DNA from: Pseudomonadota bacterium
GTDB taxonomy: Bacteria > Pseudomonadota > Gammaproteobacteria > Burkholderiales > Ferrovaceae
Assembly: GCA_021828575.1 (NCBI GenBank)
Contig: JAJZEL010000040.1
Location: 773-6,372 of the forward strand
Direction: 5' to 3'
Length of the DNA stretch: 5,600 bases
Positions within the stretch are counted from its first letter, which is position 1, and every line of letters begins with the position of its first letter. The position numbers and the translations under genes are program-made. Positions 1 to 5,600 of this stretch are shown in pieces. Under the pieces are notes generated by a model. It made no database searches. It saw only the letters and a list, made by a program, of their open reading frames with translations, and was not told where the DNA came from.

Positions 1-3
1 AAA

Positions 4-966
4 GTGAGAAAATCCGTCCTTGTTACGGGTGGGGCAGGTTTCCTTGGTTCCCATCTTTGCGAGAAACTGCTGGATGCTGGGCATGATGTGCTTTGTGTAG
101 ACAATTTTTTTACCGGCGGGAAGGACAACATCCTTCATCTTCTGGAGCATCCCCGTTTTGAACTGATTCGGCACGACATCACTTTTCCCCTCTATCTGGA
201 AGTGCAGGAAATCTACAATCTGGCTTGCCCCGCATCGCCCGTTCATTACCAGTTCGACCCCGTACAGACCACGAAAACCAACGTGCACGGAACCATCAAC
301 ATGCTGGGGCTCGCCAAGCGCGTCAAGGCGAAGATATTTCAGGCCTCCACAAGTGAGGTGTATGGTGACCCGGAAGTTCATCCGCAACCGGAGAGCTATT
401 GGGGAAAGGTTAATCCCATCGGCTTGCGGTCTTGTTACGACGAGGGAAAACGCTGCGCAGAAACCCTGTTTTTTGACTACCACAGGCAACACAGGCTACG
501 TATCAAGGTTGCCAGAATATTCAACACCTATGGTCCCCGCATGCACCCCAATGATGGGCGCGTCGTATCTAACTTCATTGTTCAGGCGCTCAGAAATGAA
601 CCCATCACGATTTATGGTGAAGGTTCGCAAACCCGTTCTTTTTGTTATGTGGATGACATGATCCGCGCTTTCCTCTCTCTGATGGAAGCAGAGGATTCCG
701 TAACCGGACCGGTTAATCTCGGAAACCCCGATGAATTCACCATTCGTGAATTGGCAGACAGAGTGATTGACTTGACGAATTCGAAATCGAAATTGATCCA
801 CTGCCCGCTACCGGAAGATGATCCACGACAACGCAAGCCTGACATCTCGTTAGCCAGATCAGCTTTAAGCTGGGAACCCAGAACAACGCTCCACGAGGGG
901 CTCATGAAAACGATTGCCTTTTTTGAAAAAAGGCTTTCGACCAAGACACAGACGCATCATCCCTGA
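4..966 (+). CDS. UDP-glucuronate decarboxylase (UDP-xylose synthase)-type NAD-dependent sugar-nucleotide epimerase/dehydratase
   Basis: Predicted cytoplasmic SDR-superfamily enzyme that converts UDP-glucuronate to UDP-xylose with bound NAD, feeding exopolysaccharide or LPS synthesis. Seen: an N-terminal Rossmann loop TGGAGFLGS (residues 8-16), D33 ending beta-strand 2 as a likely NAD-ribose ligand, the STSEVYG block (115-121), the Y145-xxx-K149 catalytic pair, RIFNTYGPRM (171-180), SFCYVDD (212-218), and RQRKPD near the C-terminus. E118 after T116-S117 matches the Glu characteristic of UXS and the ArnA decarboxylase domain; R277 is a candidate for the Arg paired with it. The length of 320 aa is normal for bacterial UXS. 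The start used is GTG at 4, which puts the usual two or three residues before the VLVTGG strand. The frame is open to the left edge and any ribosome binding site lies outside the window, so a start slightly upstream remains possible. The gene is convergent with the TonB-like gene. A related dTDP/UDP-sugar dehydratase is the main alternative, but motif agreement favours UXS. Confidence 0.9.
   Translation: MRKSVLVTGGAGFLGSHLCEKLLDAGHDVLCVDNFFTGGKDNILHLLEHPRFELIRHDITFPLYLEVQEIYNLACPASPVHYQFDPVQTTKTNVHGTINMLGLAKRVKAKIFQASTSEVYGDPEVHPQPESYWGKVNPIGLRSCYDEGKRCAETLFFDYHRQHRLRIKVARIFNTYGPRMHPNDGRVVSNFIVQALRNEPITIYGEGSQTRSFCYVDDMIRAFLSLMEAEDSVTGPVNLGNPDEFTIRELADRVIDLTNSKSKLIHCPLPEDDPRQRKPDISLARSALSWEPRTTLHEGLMKTIAFFEKRLSTKTQTHHP
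916..934. repeat. A/T-rich perfect inverted repeat in the 3' end of the UXS-like gene
   Basis: GCCTTTTTT (916-924) and AAAAAAGGC (926-934) are perfect reverse complements around one central base. CGA (911-913) and TCG (937-939) add an outer pairing beyond a two-base mismatch. The repeat lies within codons for the lysine/phenylalanine-rich C-terminus (AFFEKRL), 30-50 bases before the stop. It could form a weak hairpin in RNA from either strand, but no proper U-run follows a GC-rich stem, so it is not called a terminator. Chance or codon composition (TTT TTT GAA AAA AGG) may explain it. Confidence 0.5.
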
Positions 967-971
967 TGATG
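955..971. repeat. Short inverted repeat spanning the UXS-like stop codon
   Basis: CATCAT (955-960) and ATGATG (966-971) form a 6-bp stem with a 5-base loop, overlapping the TGA stop at 964-966. It is A/T-rich and has no following T-run on either strand, so a termination role is not supported. It is the most visible secondary structure at the convergent gene junction. The remaining intergenic bases up to 1005 show nothing recognisable. Confidence 0.3.
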
Positions 972-1005
972 AAGTGACTGGGATATTTCCCTGCTCTGCG
1001 CGAAT

Positions 1006-1722
1006 TTACTCCCCACCCGTCACATCCCCCGCCTGCACAAAGTTGAATGTGCGGGTAATGCTCACCAGATCAGCCCGCTCGGCCATGGCCTTTGTGAATG
1101 GCTGATAAGGGGCGGCCATGCGGATGATATGCCGGGCTGCCTCATCCAGTTCAGGGCTTCCTGACGAATGCACCACTTCCACATAAGCCACCGACCCATC
1201 CGGCTTGATGGTGGTAGTCACCCTCACAGAACCATGCAGCGCCTGTCCATTAACAGGAGGCGGGTAATTGAGGGATCCCACTTCCTCCACTTTTCTACCG
1301 AAGGCTTCTTCGTACGAAGCAAACACGGCATCCCGGGTTCCAGAACCGAGTTCAACCGTGTGCTGGTCTGACAAGGTGCCTGCAACCTCTTCACGAGCAA
1401 ACTGGAGACTGCGCTCGGCCAAGCCTGGATCTCCCTCCTGGGAGGGCGGGGATTCAGGCGATTGTACGGGCAGTACCGGCCGGGAGGAGGAAACTGACGT
1501 CCCACTGGATTCAATGGCAGAACTCAGGACGGGAGGCTCATACGCAGTGCTTCCGCGCTGACCGGTGTCGTGAGGATTGTCGAAACTCAATGCCATTTCC
1601 AGCGGAGAAGGAGGAGGGGCGACCTGCAGGACTGGCAGGGAACGAATACCCATTCCCAGAAAAACGACATGCAGAACCAGTGAAACGAGCAAAGCCCAAC
1701 CCAGCCGCCCATTCAAGCTCAT
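1006..1722 (-). CDS. TonB-family energy transducer (small)
   Basis: Predicted inner-membrane-anchored periplasmic protein that passes proton-motive-force energy from an ExbB/ExbD motor to outer-membrane receptors. From the 1722 start it is 238 aa: a short cytoplasmic stretch, one transmembrane helix at about residues 8-29, a proline/serine-rich linker (about 34-95, including APPPSP and SPESPPS), a polar region, and a C-terminal TonB domain (about 152-229) with NYPPPV, the central TIKPDGSVAYVEVVHSSG strand pair and SITRTFNF as last strand. The membrane helix contains S14-x3-H18, the Ser-x3-His pattern important in E. coli TonB. The start at 1722 is chosen because its ATG overlaps the TGA of the upstream RNase gene (ATGA); an in-frame ATG at 1770 would add 16 residues and overlap that gene by 52 bases. 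No strong Shine-Dalgarno sequence is visible, fitting translational coupling. The linker lacks long Glu-Pro/Lys-Pro repeats. No exbB, exbD or receptor gene lies in the window, so its partner is unknown. Confidence 0.88.
   Translation of the reverse strand: MSLNGRLGWALLVSLVLHVVFLGMGIRSLPVLQVAPPPSPLEMALSFDNPHDTGQRGSTAYEPPVLSSAIESSGTSVSSSRPVLPVQSPESPPSQEGDPGLAERSLQFAREEVAGTLSDQHTVELGSGTRDAVFASYEEAFGRKVEEVGSLNYPPPVNGQALHGSVRVTTTIKPDGSVAYVEVVHSSGSPELDEAARHIIRMAAPYQPFTKAMAERADLVSITRTFNFVQAGDVTGGE
1719..1722 (-). promoter_or_regulatory. ATGA stop/start overlap, RNB gene to tonB-like gene
   Basis: On the minus strand the TGA stop of the ribonuclease gene (1721-1719) shares two bases with the ATG start of the TonB-like gene (1722-1720). 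The sequence upstream has only a weak G-rich stretch, so reinitiation by ribosomes finishing the upstream gene is the likely translation route. This overlap decides the start of the downstream gene. Confidence 0.8.
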
Positions 1723-3566
1723 GAATCCAGACCCACTGATGACAAGTGAGCAACCACTGTCATGTCCCATAAATTGATACGCTCAAGCCCCACCTGTACT
1801 TTGGTTCCCGGTGGCAGGCGCTCGCCACCCAACACCTTGATCACCAAAGGCAGTCCACTGATACGGGCCATGCCTTCCCTGAGCATCAAGGCATCAGAAG
1901 TGGTTACTCGCTCCTGCTCCAGCCAGCGCAAACACCAGTACCGTTCCATTTGGCGCTGGAACTCATTATAGGCGTCGTACGCCATTTCAAATGCCCGAGC
2001 CACTGATTCCAGTTCTGCTTCCCTGCCAGAAAAAGGGGCAGGAAAACCTGACAACAGGCTGATCAGTTGCCATTGATTCACCAGATCCACATATCGTCTG
2101 AGCGGAGAACTGGACCAGGCATATTGCTGGACACCCAAGCCCTCGTGGGGGGCAGGAAGGACGGAAAGACCGGTTTTTCCGTTTGACTGCACCCGGTACA
2201 ATGCACCCACACCGGCATCGGCCAGCAATTTTCCCCACTGGCTGTTGACCTCGATCATCAATTCGGCCACCAGAGTGTCCAAAGGCGATCCACGGGGACG
2301 TGGCACAATGCTGACCCGATCATCACTCACATGAAAGGCATAGTCCTGATACTGCGGAGAAGGCCGCAGCCCTTCGGTGCGCCGTTCTGCCAGTGTGCTG
2401 GCCAACCGCCAGAGAAAGCGCAATTCGGAAAAATGGGGGCGGTCATCGGCTTCATTTTCCGGATCAAAGGCAGCATCCAGTTCGTTCAACCTGAGGTTGC
2501 TGGCCACTTTCACGCGATCCACCTTTGACCGGCGCTCCGTAATCATGCCATCGGCAAGACGGACCGTCAGATAGAGGGACAAGGCAGGATGGACTTCCCC
2601 CTCATGCAATGAATATTGGCGGATCACTTGGTCAGGCAACATGGGGATTTTTCGGCCAGGCATGTACACCGTGGAAAGACGACCGCGTGCAATCTGATCC
2701 AGCGGTGAGCCCTCTGAAAATCCGAGGGCCGGTGCAGCAATGTGAATGCCCACTCTCCAATGATCATCATCCAGTTTTTCCACACTGAAGGCATCATCGA
2801 TTTCGGTCGTGGAAGCATCATCAATACTGAACGCTTCCACATCCGCCTGCTCAATCCCTGCATCCATTTCACAAACGACGTACACCACAGCGGGATCCAG
2901 AGGCCCAAAATACTCAAACTGGAATTTGCCCTCGAGCCAGGAACGACTGTCTTTTAAAACGCCACAGTGAACCAGAACCTGTGGAACCGTCAAATGCATG
3001 ATGCTGCTGGCCGCTTCCAGCGTTTTCCATGCCAGGGTGTTTTTGTCCGGCCGGTAGAGCAGGGTGGGCATTTCGGTAACCATCCAATCAGGAAACCGGC
3101 CCGCCTGAATGGTCTCCAGCGCTTGCTGTTTTTGCAGTTCCTGTTGCCGTTTGCGCTCAAGGCCTGCCAGCGCGGCCTTGAGGTTGGTCTCGGGAGCAGG
3201 GCGATATCGCCCGCGTCCCTTGCGATAAAAATACATGGGAGAAGCATGCAGCCGCAAGAGAATGGCGGCCAGTTCCACGGGGGTGGGTTCGCGGCCCGTG
3301 TATTCTCTTGCGAGTTCCTCGAATCCCCACTCCCGGTCACCCGGGCAACAGGACCAGAGCAACTCCACGTCCAGGCCATCCGCCAGCGCATTCGCTTCAG
3401 CCATCAATGCCCCAGGAGCAGGGCTGGTGAAGCGGAACAGAATGGCGGATGACTTGAGCTTGCCCCGCTTGCCATGGGGAGATTCCACCTGCAGGCTGCT
3501 GCTGTCCTTGTCGGACAGGACGTGAGCGGATTTCAGCTCGCCGTCTTCCTCATAAAACACATTCAT
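1719..3566 (-). CDS. RNB-domain (RNase II/R family) exoribonuclease, divergent subfamily
   Basis: Predicted cytoplasmic processive 3'-5' exoribonuclease, 615 aa. Seen in order: a small N-terminal beta-rich stretch (1-47), a probable winged-helix segment (about 80-125), a charged helix likely to form a coiled coil (about 128-155), a helical linker to about 215, then the RNB domain from about 240. Its metal-site motif is SIDDASTTEIDDA (247-259); D249, D257 and D258 match E. coli RNase II D201, D209 and D210, while the D207 position is E255. YMPGRKIPMLP (301-311) matches the strand holding RNase II Y253. LVAELMIEVN (432-441) and SSPLRRYVDLVNQ (486-498), with R490 aligning to R500, are also conserved. 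The C-terminus (about 563-612) may be a degenerate S1-like barrel; I see no clear cold-shock or S1 domain. The ATG at 3566 overlaps the mpl stop (ATGA), with GGTGGT 8 bases upstream as a weak ribosome site. It resembles the betaproteobacterial RNB subfamily rather than true Rnb or Rnr. Confidence 0.92.
   Translation of the reverse strand: MNVFYEEDGELKSAHVLSDKDSSSLQVESPHGKRGKLKSSAILFRFTSPAPGALMAEANALADGLDVELLWSCCPGDREWGFEELAREYTGREPTPVELAAILLRLHASPMYFYRKGRGRYRPAPETNLKAALAGLERKRQQELQKQQALETIQAGRFPDWMVTEMPTLLYRPDKNTLAWKTLEAASSIMHLTVPQVLVHCGVLKDSRSWLEGKFQFEYFGPLDPAVVYVVCEMDAGIEQADVEAFSIDDASTTEIDDAFSVEKLDDDHWRVGIHIAAPALGFSEGSPLDQIARGRLSTVYMPGRKIPMLPDQVIRQYSLHEGEVHPALSLYLTVRLADGMITERRSKVDRVKVASNLRLNELDAAFDPENEADDRPHFSELRFLWRLASTLAERRTEGLRPSPQYQDYAFHVSDDRVSIVPRPRGSPLDTLVAELMIEVNSQWGKLLADAGVGALYRVQSNGKTGLSVLPAPHEGLGVQQYAWSSSPLRRYVDLVNQWQLISLLSGFPAPFSGREAELESVARAFEMAYDAYNEFQRQMERYWCLRWLEQERVTTSDALMLREGMARISGLPLVIKVLGGERLPPGTKVQVGLERINLWDMTVVAHLSSVGLDS
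3563..3566 (-). promoter_or_regulatory. ATGA stop/start overlap, mpl to RNB gene
   Basis: The TGA stop of mpl (3565-3563) overlaps the ATG start of the ribonuclease gene (3566-3564) on the minus strand. A GGTGGT stretch eight bases before the ATG could aid initiation. The overlap supports cotranscription and coupled translation of the two genes and fixes the ribonuclease start. Confidence 0.8.
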
Positions 3567-4954
3567 GCTGCAGGACCACCCAGTCGTTTCAGCAACTTGT
3601 CATGAACTCCGCCAAACCCACCATTACTCATCACTAGCACTTGGTCGCCAGAAACAGCTTCTCCAGCCACGGCCTCCACCAAAGCCTCCAGATGCTCATA
3701 CACTTGGGCACGCGTCCCTAATGCCGCGAGGGCACCATGGATATTCCAACCCAGTCCTGCCCCGTAACAAAACACCTTGTCCGCCCCTGCCAGGCTTTGT
3801 CCCAGGGCATCTGCCCAAACGCCCAGCTTCATGGTGTTGGAGCGCGGCTCGATCACCGCCAGTATTCTTGTGTGAGCACCCACTTTTCTTCTCAAGCCAG
3901 CAATGGTCGTTTCTATTGCTGTGGGGTGATGTGCAAAGTCATCGTATACCTTCACCCCCCGCACCTCGCCCCGCAGTTCCATGCGACGCTTTACACCGCC
4001 AAAATCCTTCAAGGCATCCAGCCCCCGTTCCAGAGGAACTCCTGCCGCCTTCACGGCCAGAAGAGCACCTAGGGCGTTTTTCCGGTTATGCTCTCCCAGC
4101 AACGACCAATGAATGGCAGGCCCCCTGGAATCTTGGCCCTCGCGGATCATCAGGGTGCCAAGATGATCATCGCCTTCCACTTGCCATCCCTCGCCATCTC
4201 CGAAAAACACCAACGGGGTCCAGGCGCCCAAAGCCAGCACTGCTTTCAAATGGGGTTCAGCCCCGTTGACCACTAGCAAACCCTGGCCAGGAACCGTACG
4301 CACCATGTGATGAAACTGAATCTTGACGGCCTCCACGTCTGGAAAAATGTCGGCGTGATCAAATTCCAAATTATTCAGTAGCGCCACCCGAGGTCGATAA
4401 TGAACAAACTTTGAGCGTTTGTCGAAAAAAGCGGTGTCGTATTCATCCGCTTCAATCACAAACCAGGGGCGACTGTTCTGCGGGAGCCCCGGAGTCCAGG
4501 GTTTGGGTAACCGGGCAGACACGGAAAAATTGCCTGGAACACCGCCAATCAGAAATCCGGGAGACAATCCTGCATGCTCCATGATCCAGGCGGCCATTGA
4601 CGAGGTGGTGGTCTTGCCATGTGTGCCCGCCACTGCCAGTACCTGGCAGTGGGCAAGAATGTTTTCCGCCAGCCACTGGGGTCCTGAAACATAGGGCAAA
4701 CCCTGATCCAGTATGGCCTCCATGAGCGGGTTGCCTCGTGAGACCACGTTGCCCACCACAAACAGGTCAGGATGCAGGGCCAATTGTTCTGCCCCATAAC
4801 CTTCCATCAGTGAAATGCCCTGCTGTTCCAGCTGCGTGCTCATGGGCGGGTAAACCTGTGCATCACACCCGGTGACCTGATGGCCTGCCGCCCGTGCCAG
4901 CACGGCCACCCCTCCCATGAAGGTTCCGCAAATGCCCAGAATGTGGATGTGCAT
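3563..4954 (-). CDS. mpl: UDP-N-acetylmuramate:L-alanyl-gamma-D-glutamyl-meso-diaminopimelate ligase (Mpl), peptidoglycan recycling
   Basis: Cytoplasmic Mur-ligase-family enzyme that uses ATP to join the recovered murein tripeptide L-Ala-gamma-D-Glu-meso-DAP to UDP-MurNAc, returning it to wall synthesis. Seen: an N-terminal UDP-binding Rossmann part starting MHIHILGICGTFMGG (1-15), the ATP P-loop AGTHGKTTT (109-117; K114, T115), EADEYDTAFFDKRSKF (168-183), NLEFDHADIF (195-204), GEHNRKNALGA (287-297) with the Mur-ligase His/Asn pair, YDDFAHHPTAI (337-347), EPRSNTMK (369-376) and MSNGGFGG (442-449). EADEYDTAFFDKRSKF and EPRSNTMK distinguish Mpl from MurC. The length of 463 aa is typical. The ATG at 4954 lies 3 bases after the metH stop; a GGGA nine bases upstream is a plausible weak ribosome site. 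The gene is second in the minus-strand cluster and its stop overlaps the ribonuclease start. No frame disruption or missing key residue was noticed. Confidence 0.96.
   Translation of the reverse strand: MHIHILGICGTFMGGVAVLARAAGHQVTGCDAQVYPPMSTQLEQQGISLMEGYGAEQLALHPDLFVVGNVVSRGNPLMEAILDQGLPYVSGPQWLAENILAHCQVLAVAGTHGKTTTSSMAAWIMEHAGLSPGFLIGGVPGNFSVSARLPKPWTPGLPQNSRPWFVIEADEYDTAFFDKRSKFVHYRPRVALLNNLEFDHADIFPDVEAVKIQFHHMVRTVPGQGLLVVNGAEPHLKAVLALGAWTPLVFFGDGEGWQVEGDDHLGTLMIREGQDSRGPAIHWSLLGEHNRKNALGALLAVKAAGVPLERGLDALKDFGGVKRRMELRGEVRGVKVYDDFAHHPTAIETTIAGLRRKVGAHTRILAVIEPRSNTMKLGVWADALGQSLAGADKVFCYGAGLGWNIHGALAALGTRAQVYEHLEALVEAVAGEAVSGDQVLVMSNGGFGGVHDKLLKRLGGPAA
4630..4652. repeat. Perfect GC-rich inverted repeat inside mpl, beside the P-loop codons
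   Basis: Arms CCACTGCCAG (4630-4639) and CTGGCAGTGG (4643-4652) are exact reverse complements separated by three bases. In mpl it covers codons for about residues 101-108 (HCQVLAVA), immediately before the ATP-binding loop AGTHGKTTT. The RNA hairpin would be strong on either strand. No T-run follows, so it is not a terminator by sequence. It may reflect codon choice, a protein-binding palindrome or an mRNA structure. Confidence 0.6.
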
Positions 4955-4957
4955 GAC

Positions 4958-5600
4958 TCAGCGTCCCGGTTCGTAACCCAGAACAGGAGCCAGCCAGCGC
5001 TCGGTTTCTTCCACACTGATTTGCTTGCGACTGGCGTAGTCCATCACCTGGTCTCGACCGACTTTGCCCACTGCGAAGTAACGGCTTTCCGGATGGGAAA
5101 AATAAAACCCACTGACTGCAGCGGTGGGCCACATGGCATAGTGTTCGGTCAAATGAATCCCGGTGTGTTTTTCGGCATCCAACAGCTCGAACAAAAACTG
5201 CTTTTCTGTATGATCCGGACAAGCCGGATAACCTGGCGCAGGACGGATACCCCGGTAACGTTCAGCAATGAGCGCCTCACTGTTCAGGGATTCCTCTGGG
5301 GCGTACCCCCACAACGACTTGCGAACCCTGGCATGCAATGCTTCTGCAAAGGCTTCTGCCAGCCTGTCCGCCAGCGCCTTGAGAAGAATGGCGCTGTAGT
5401 CGTCCTGCTCCGCCTCGAAACGTTCCAGGTGCTTCTCGATACCCACCCCTGCCGTCACGGCAAAAGCGCCCAGGTAATCAGGGACTCGGGTGGATTCAGG
5501 AGCCACGAAATCTGCCAACGACAGGTTATGCCGGTCGGCCGGTTTCTCGTTTTGCTGACGGAGATGATGCAGAACCCCAAGAGATTGGCTGCGAGCATCG
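4958..5600 (-). CDS. metH: Cobalamin-dependent methionine synthase MetH, C-terminal part (AdoMet-binding reactivation domain), partial
   Basis: MetH transfers the methyl group of 5-methyltetrahydrofolate to homocysteine through methylcobalamin. The visible 213 residues are the end of the C-terminal activation domain, which binds S-adenosylmethionine for reductive reactivation of oxidised cobalamin. The frame stays open to the right edge and reads LGVLHHLRQQNEKPADRHNLS followed by LADFVAP, so the upstream part, with the homocysteine, folate and cobalamin domains, is outside the window. The TTG at 5518 is an internal leucine codon and not a start. Key motifs: DDYSAILLKALADRLAEAF, whose Glu (codon 5354-5356) matches E. 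coli E1097; RPAPGYPACPDHTEK (5201-5245), the AdoMet-binding signature; HYAMWPTAAVSGFYFSHPESRYFAV, whose Tyr (5078-5080) matches Y1189; and the terminal ERWLAPVLGYEPGR. Stop TGA is at 4960-4958, three bases before mpl, so it is probably the head or an upstream member of the same transcript. Nothing suggests truncation within the visible part. Confidence 0.97.
   Translation of the reverse strand, partial: DARSQSLGVLHHLRQQNEKPADRHNLSLADFVAPESTRVPDYLGAFAVTAGVGIEKHLERFEAEQDDYSAILLKALADRLAEAFAEALHARVRKSLWGYAPEESLNSEALIAERYRGIRPAPGYPACPDHTEKQFLFELLDAEKHTGIHLTEHYAMWPTAAVSGFYFSHPESRYFAVGKVGRDQVMDYASRKQISVEETERWLAPVLGYEPGR

Noticed and set aside
977..1000. Possible terminator from GGGA...TCCC between the convergent genes
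   Set aside because: The stem is only four base pairs and no T-run follows on either strand.
1723..1770. The longer TonB-like start at 1770
   Set aside because: It would add a 16-residue polar head before the membrane segment and overlap the RNB gene by 52 bases; the ATGA overlap at 1719-1722 explains the start better.
1810..1829. GGTGGC/GCCACC inverted repeat in the RNB gene 3' end
   Set aside because: A six-base stem with an eight-base loop inside a coding region is expected by chance in sequence of this composition.
2967..3452. A 161-codon plus-strand open frame opposite the RNB gene 5' half
   Set aside because: It is fully antisense to a well-supported gene, shows no motif, and has no visible initiation signal.
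3565..4269. A 234-codon plus-strand open frame lying wholly opposite mpl
   Set aside because: The translation is rich in Pro, His and Arg with no domain character, as expected from the complement of a GC-rich coding region; mpl on the other strand is unambiguous.
5516..5518. TTG at 5518 as the start of a separate small MetH-activation-domain protein
   Set aside because: The same frame continues upstream to the window edge with residues that resemble the MetH activation domain, so TTG is an internal leucine codon of a full-length gene.

Overview
The window looks like core chromosome of a proteobacterium, most likely a betaproteobacterium. The evidence is the typical Gram-negative gene content (cobalamin-dependent MetH, the murein-recycling ligase Mpl, a TonB-family energy transducer) and the sequence style of the RNB ribonuclease and TonB-like protein, which resemble betaproteobacterial families I remember. 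No genus can be named from this sequence alone. I see no tRNA, rRNA, CRISPR array, insertion sequence, phage gene or defence gene.

Layout. Positions 4-966 (+) hold a complete or nearly complete UDP-glucuronate decarboxylase-type sugar-nucleotide enzyme of the short-chain dehydrogenase/reductase superfamily. A 39-base convergent gap (967-1005) follows, with no convincing terminator. From 5600 down to 1006 runs a tight minus-strand cluster: the 3' end of metH (open at the right edge), then mpl, an RNB-family exoribonuclease, and a small TonB-family protein. Spacing is 3 bases between metH and mpl, then ATGA stop/start overlaps of 4 bases at both mpl/RNB and RNB/tonB. One transcript with translational coupling is therefore the natural reading. 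The RNB/tonB overlap also fixes the tonB start at 1722 rather than the longer in-frame ATG at 1770.

How the genes relate. They do not form one pathway. MetH regenerates methionine. Mpl reattaches the recovered tripeptide L-Ala-gamma-D-Glu-meso-DAP to UDP-MurNAc in peptidoglycan recycling. The RNB protein is a predicted 3'-5' exoribonuclease. The TonB-like protein is predicted to carry proton-motive-force energy to outer-membrane receptors. The plus-strand gene would supply UDP-xylose or a similar nucleotide sugar for surface polysaccharide; it faces the cluster and looks somewhat lower in G+C.

Novelty. I did not find a clearly undescribed system. The points most worth a second look are the coupled murein-ligase/RNase/TonB arrangement, the divergent RNB protein (Glu in place of one catalytic-site Asp, a shortened RNB core, an unusual N-terminal region), and a perfect 10-bp-stem inverted repeat inside mpl next to its ATP-binding loop.
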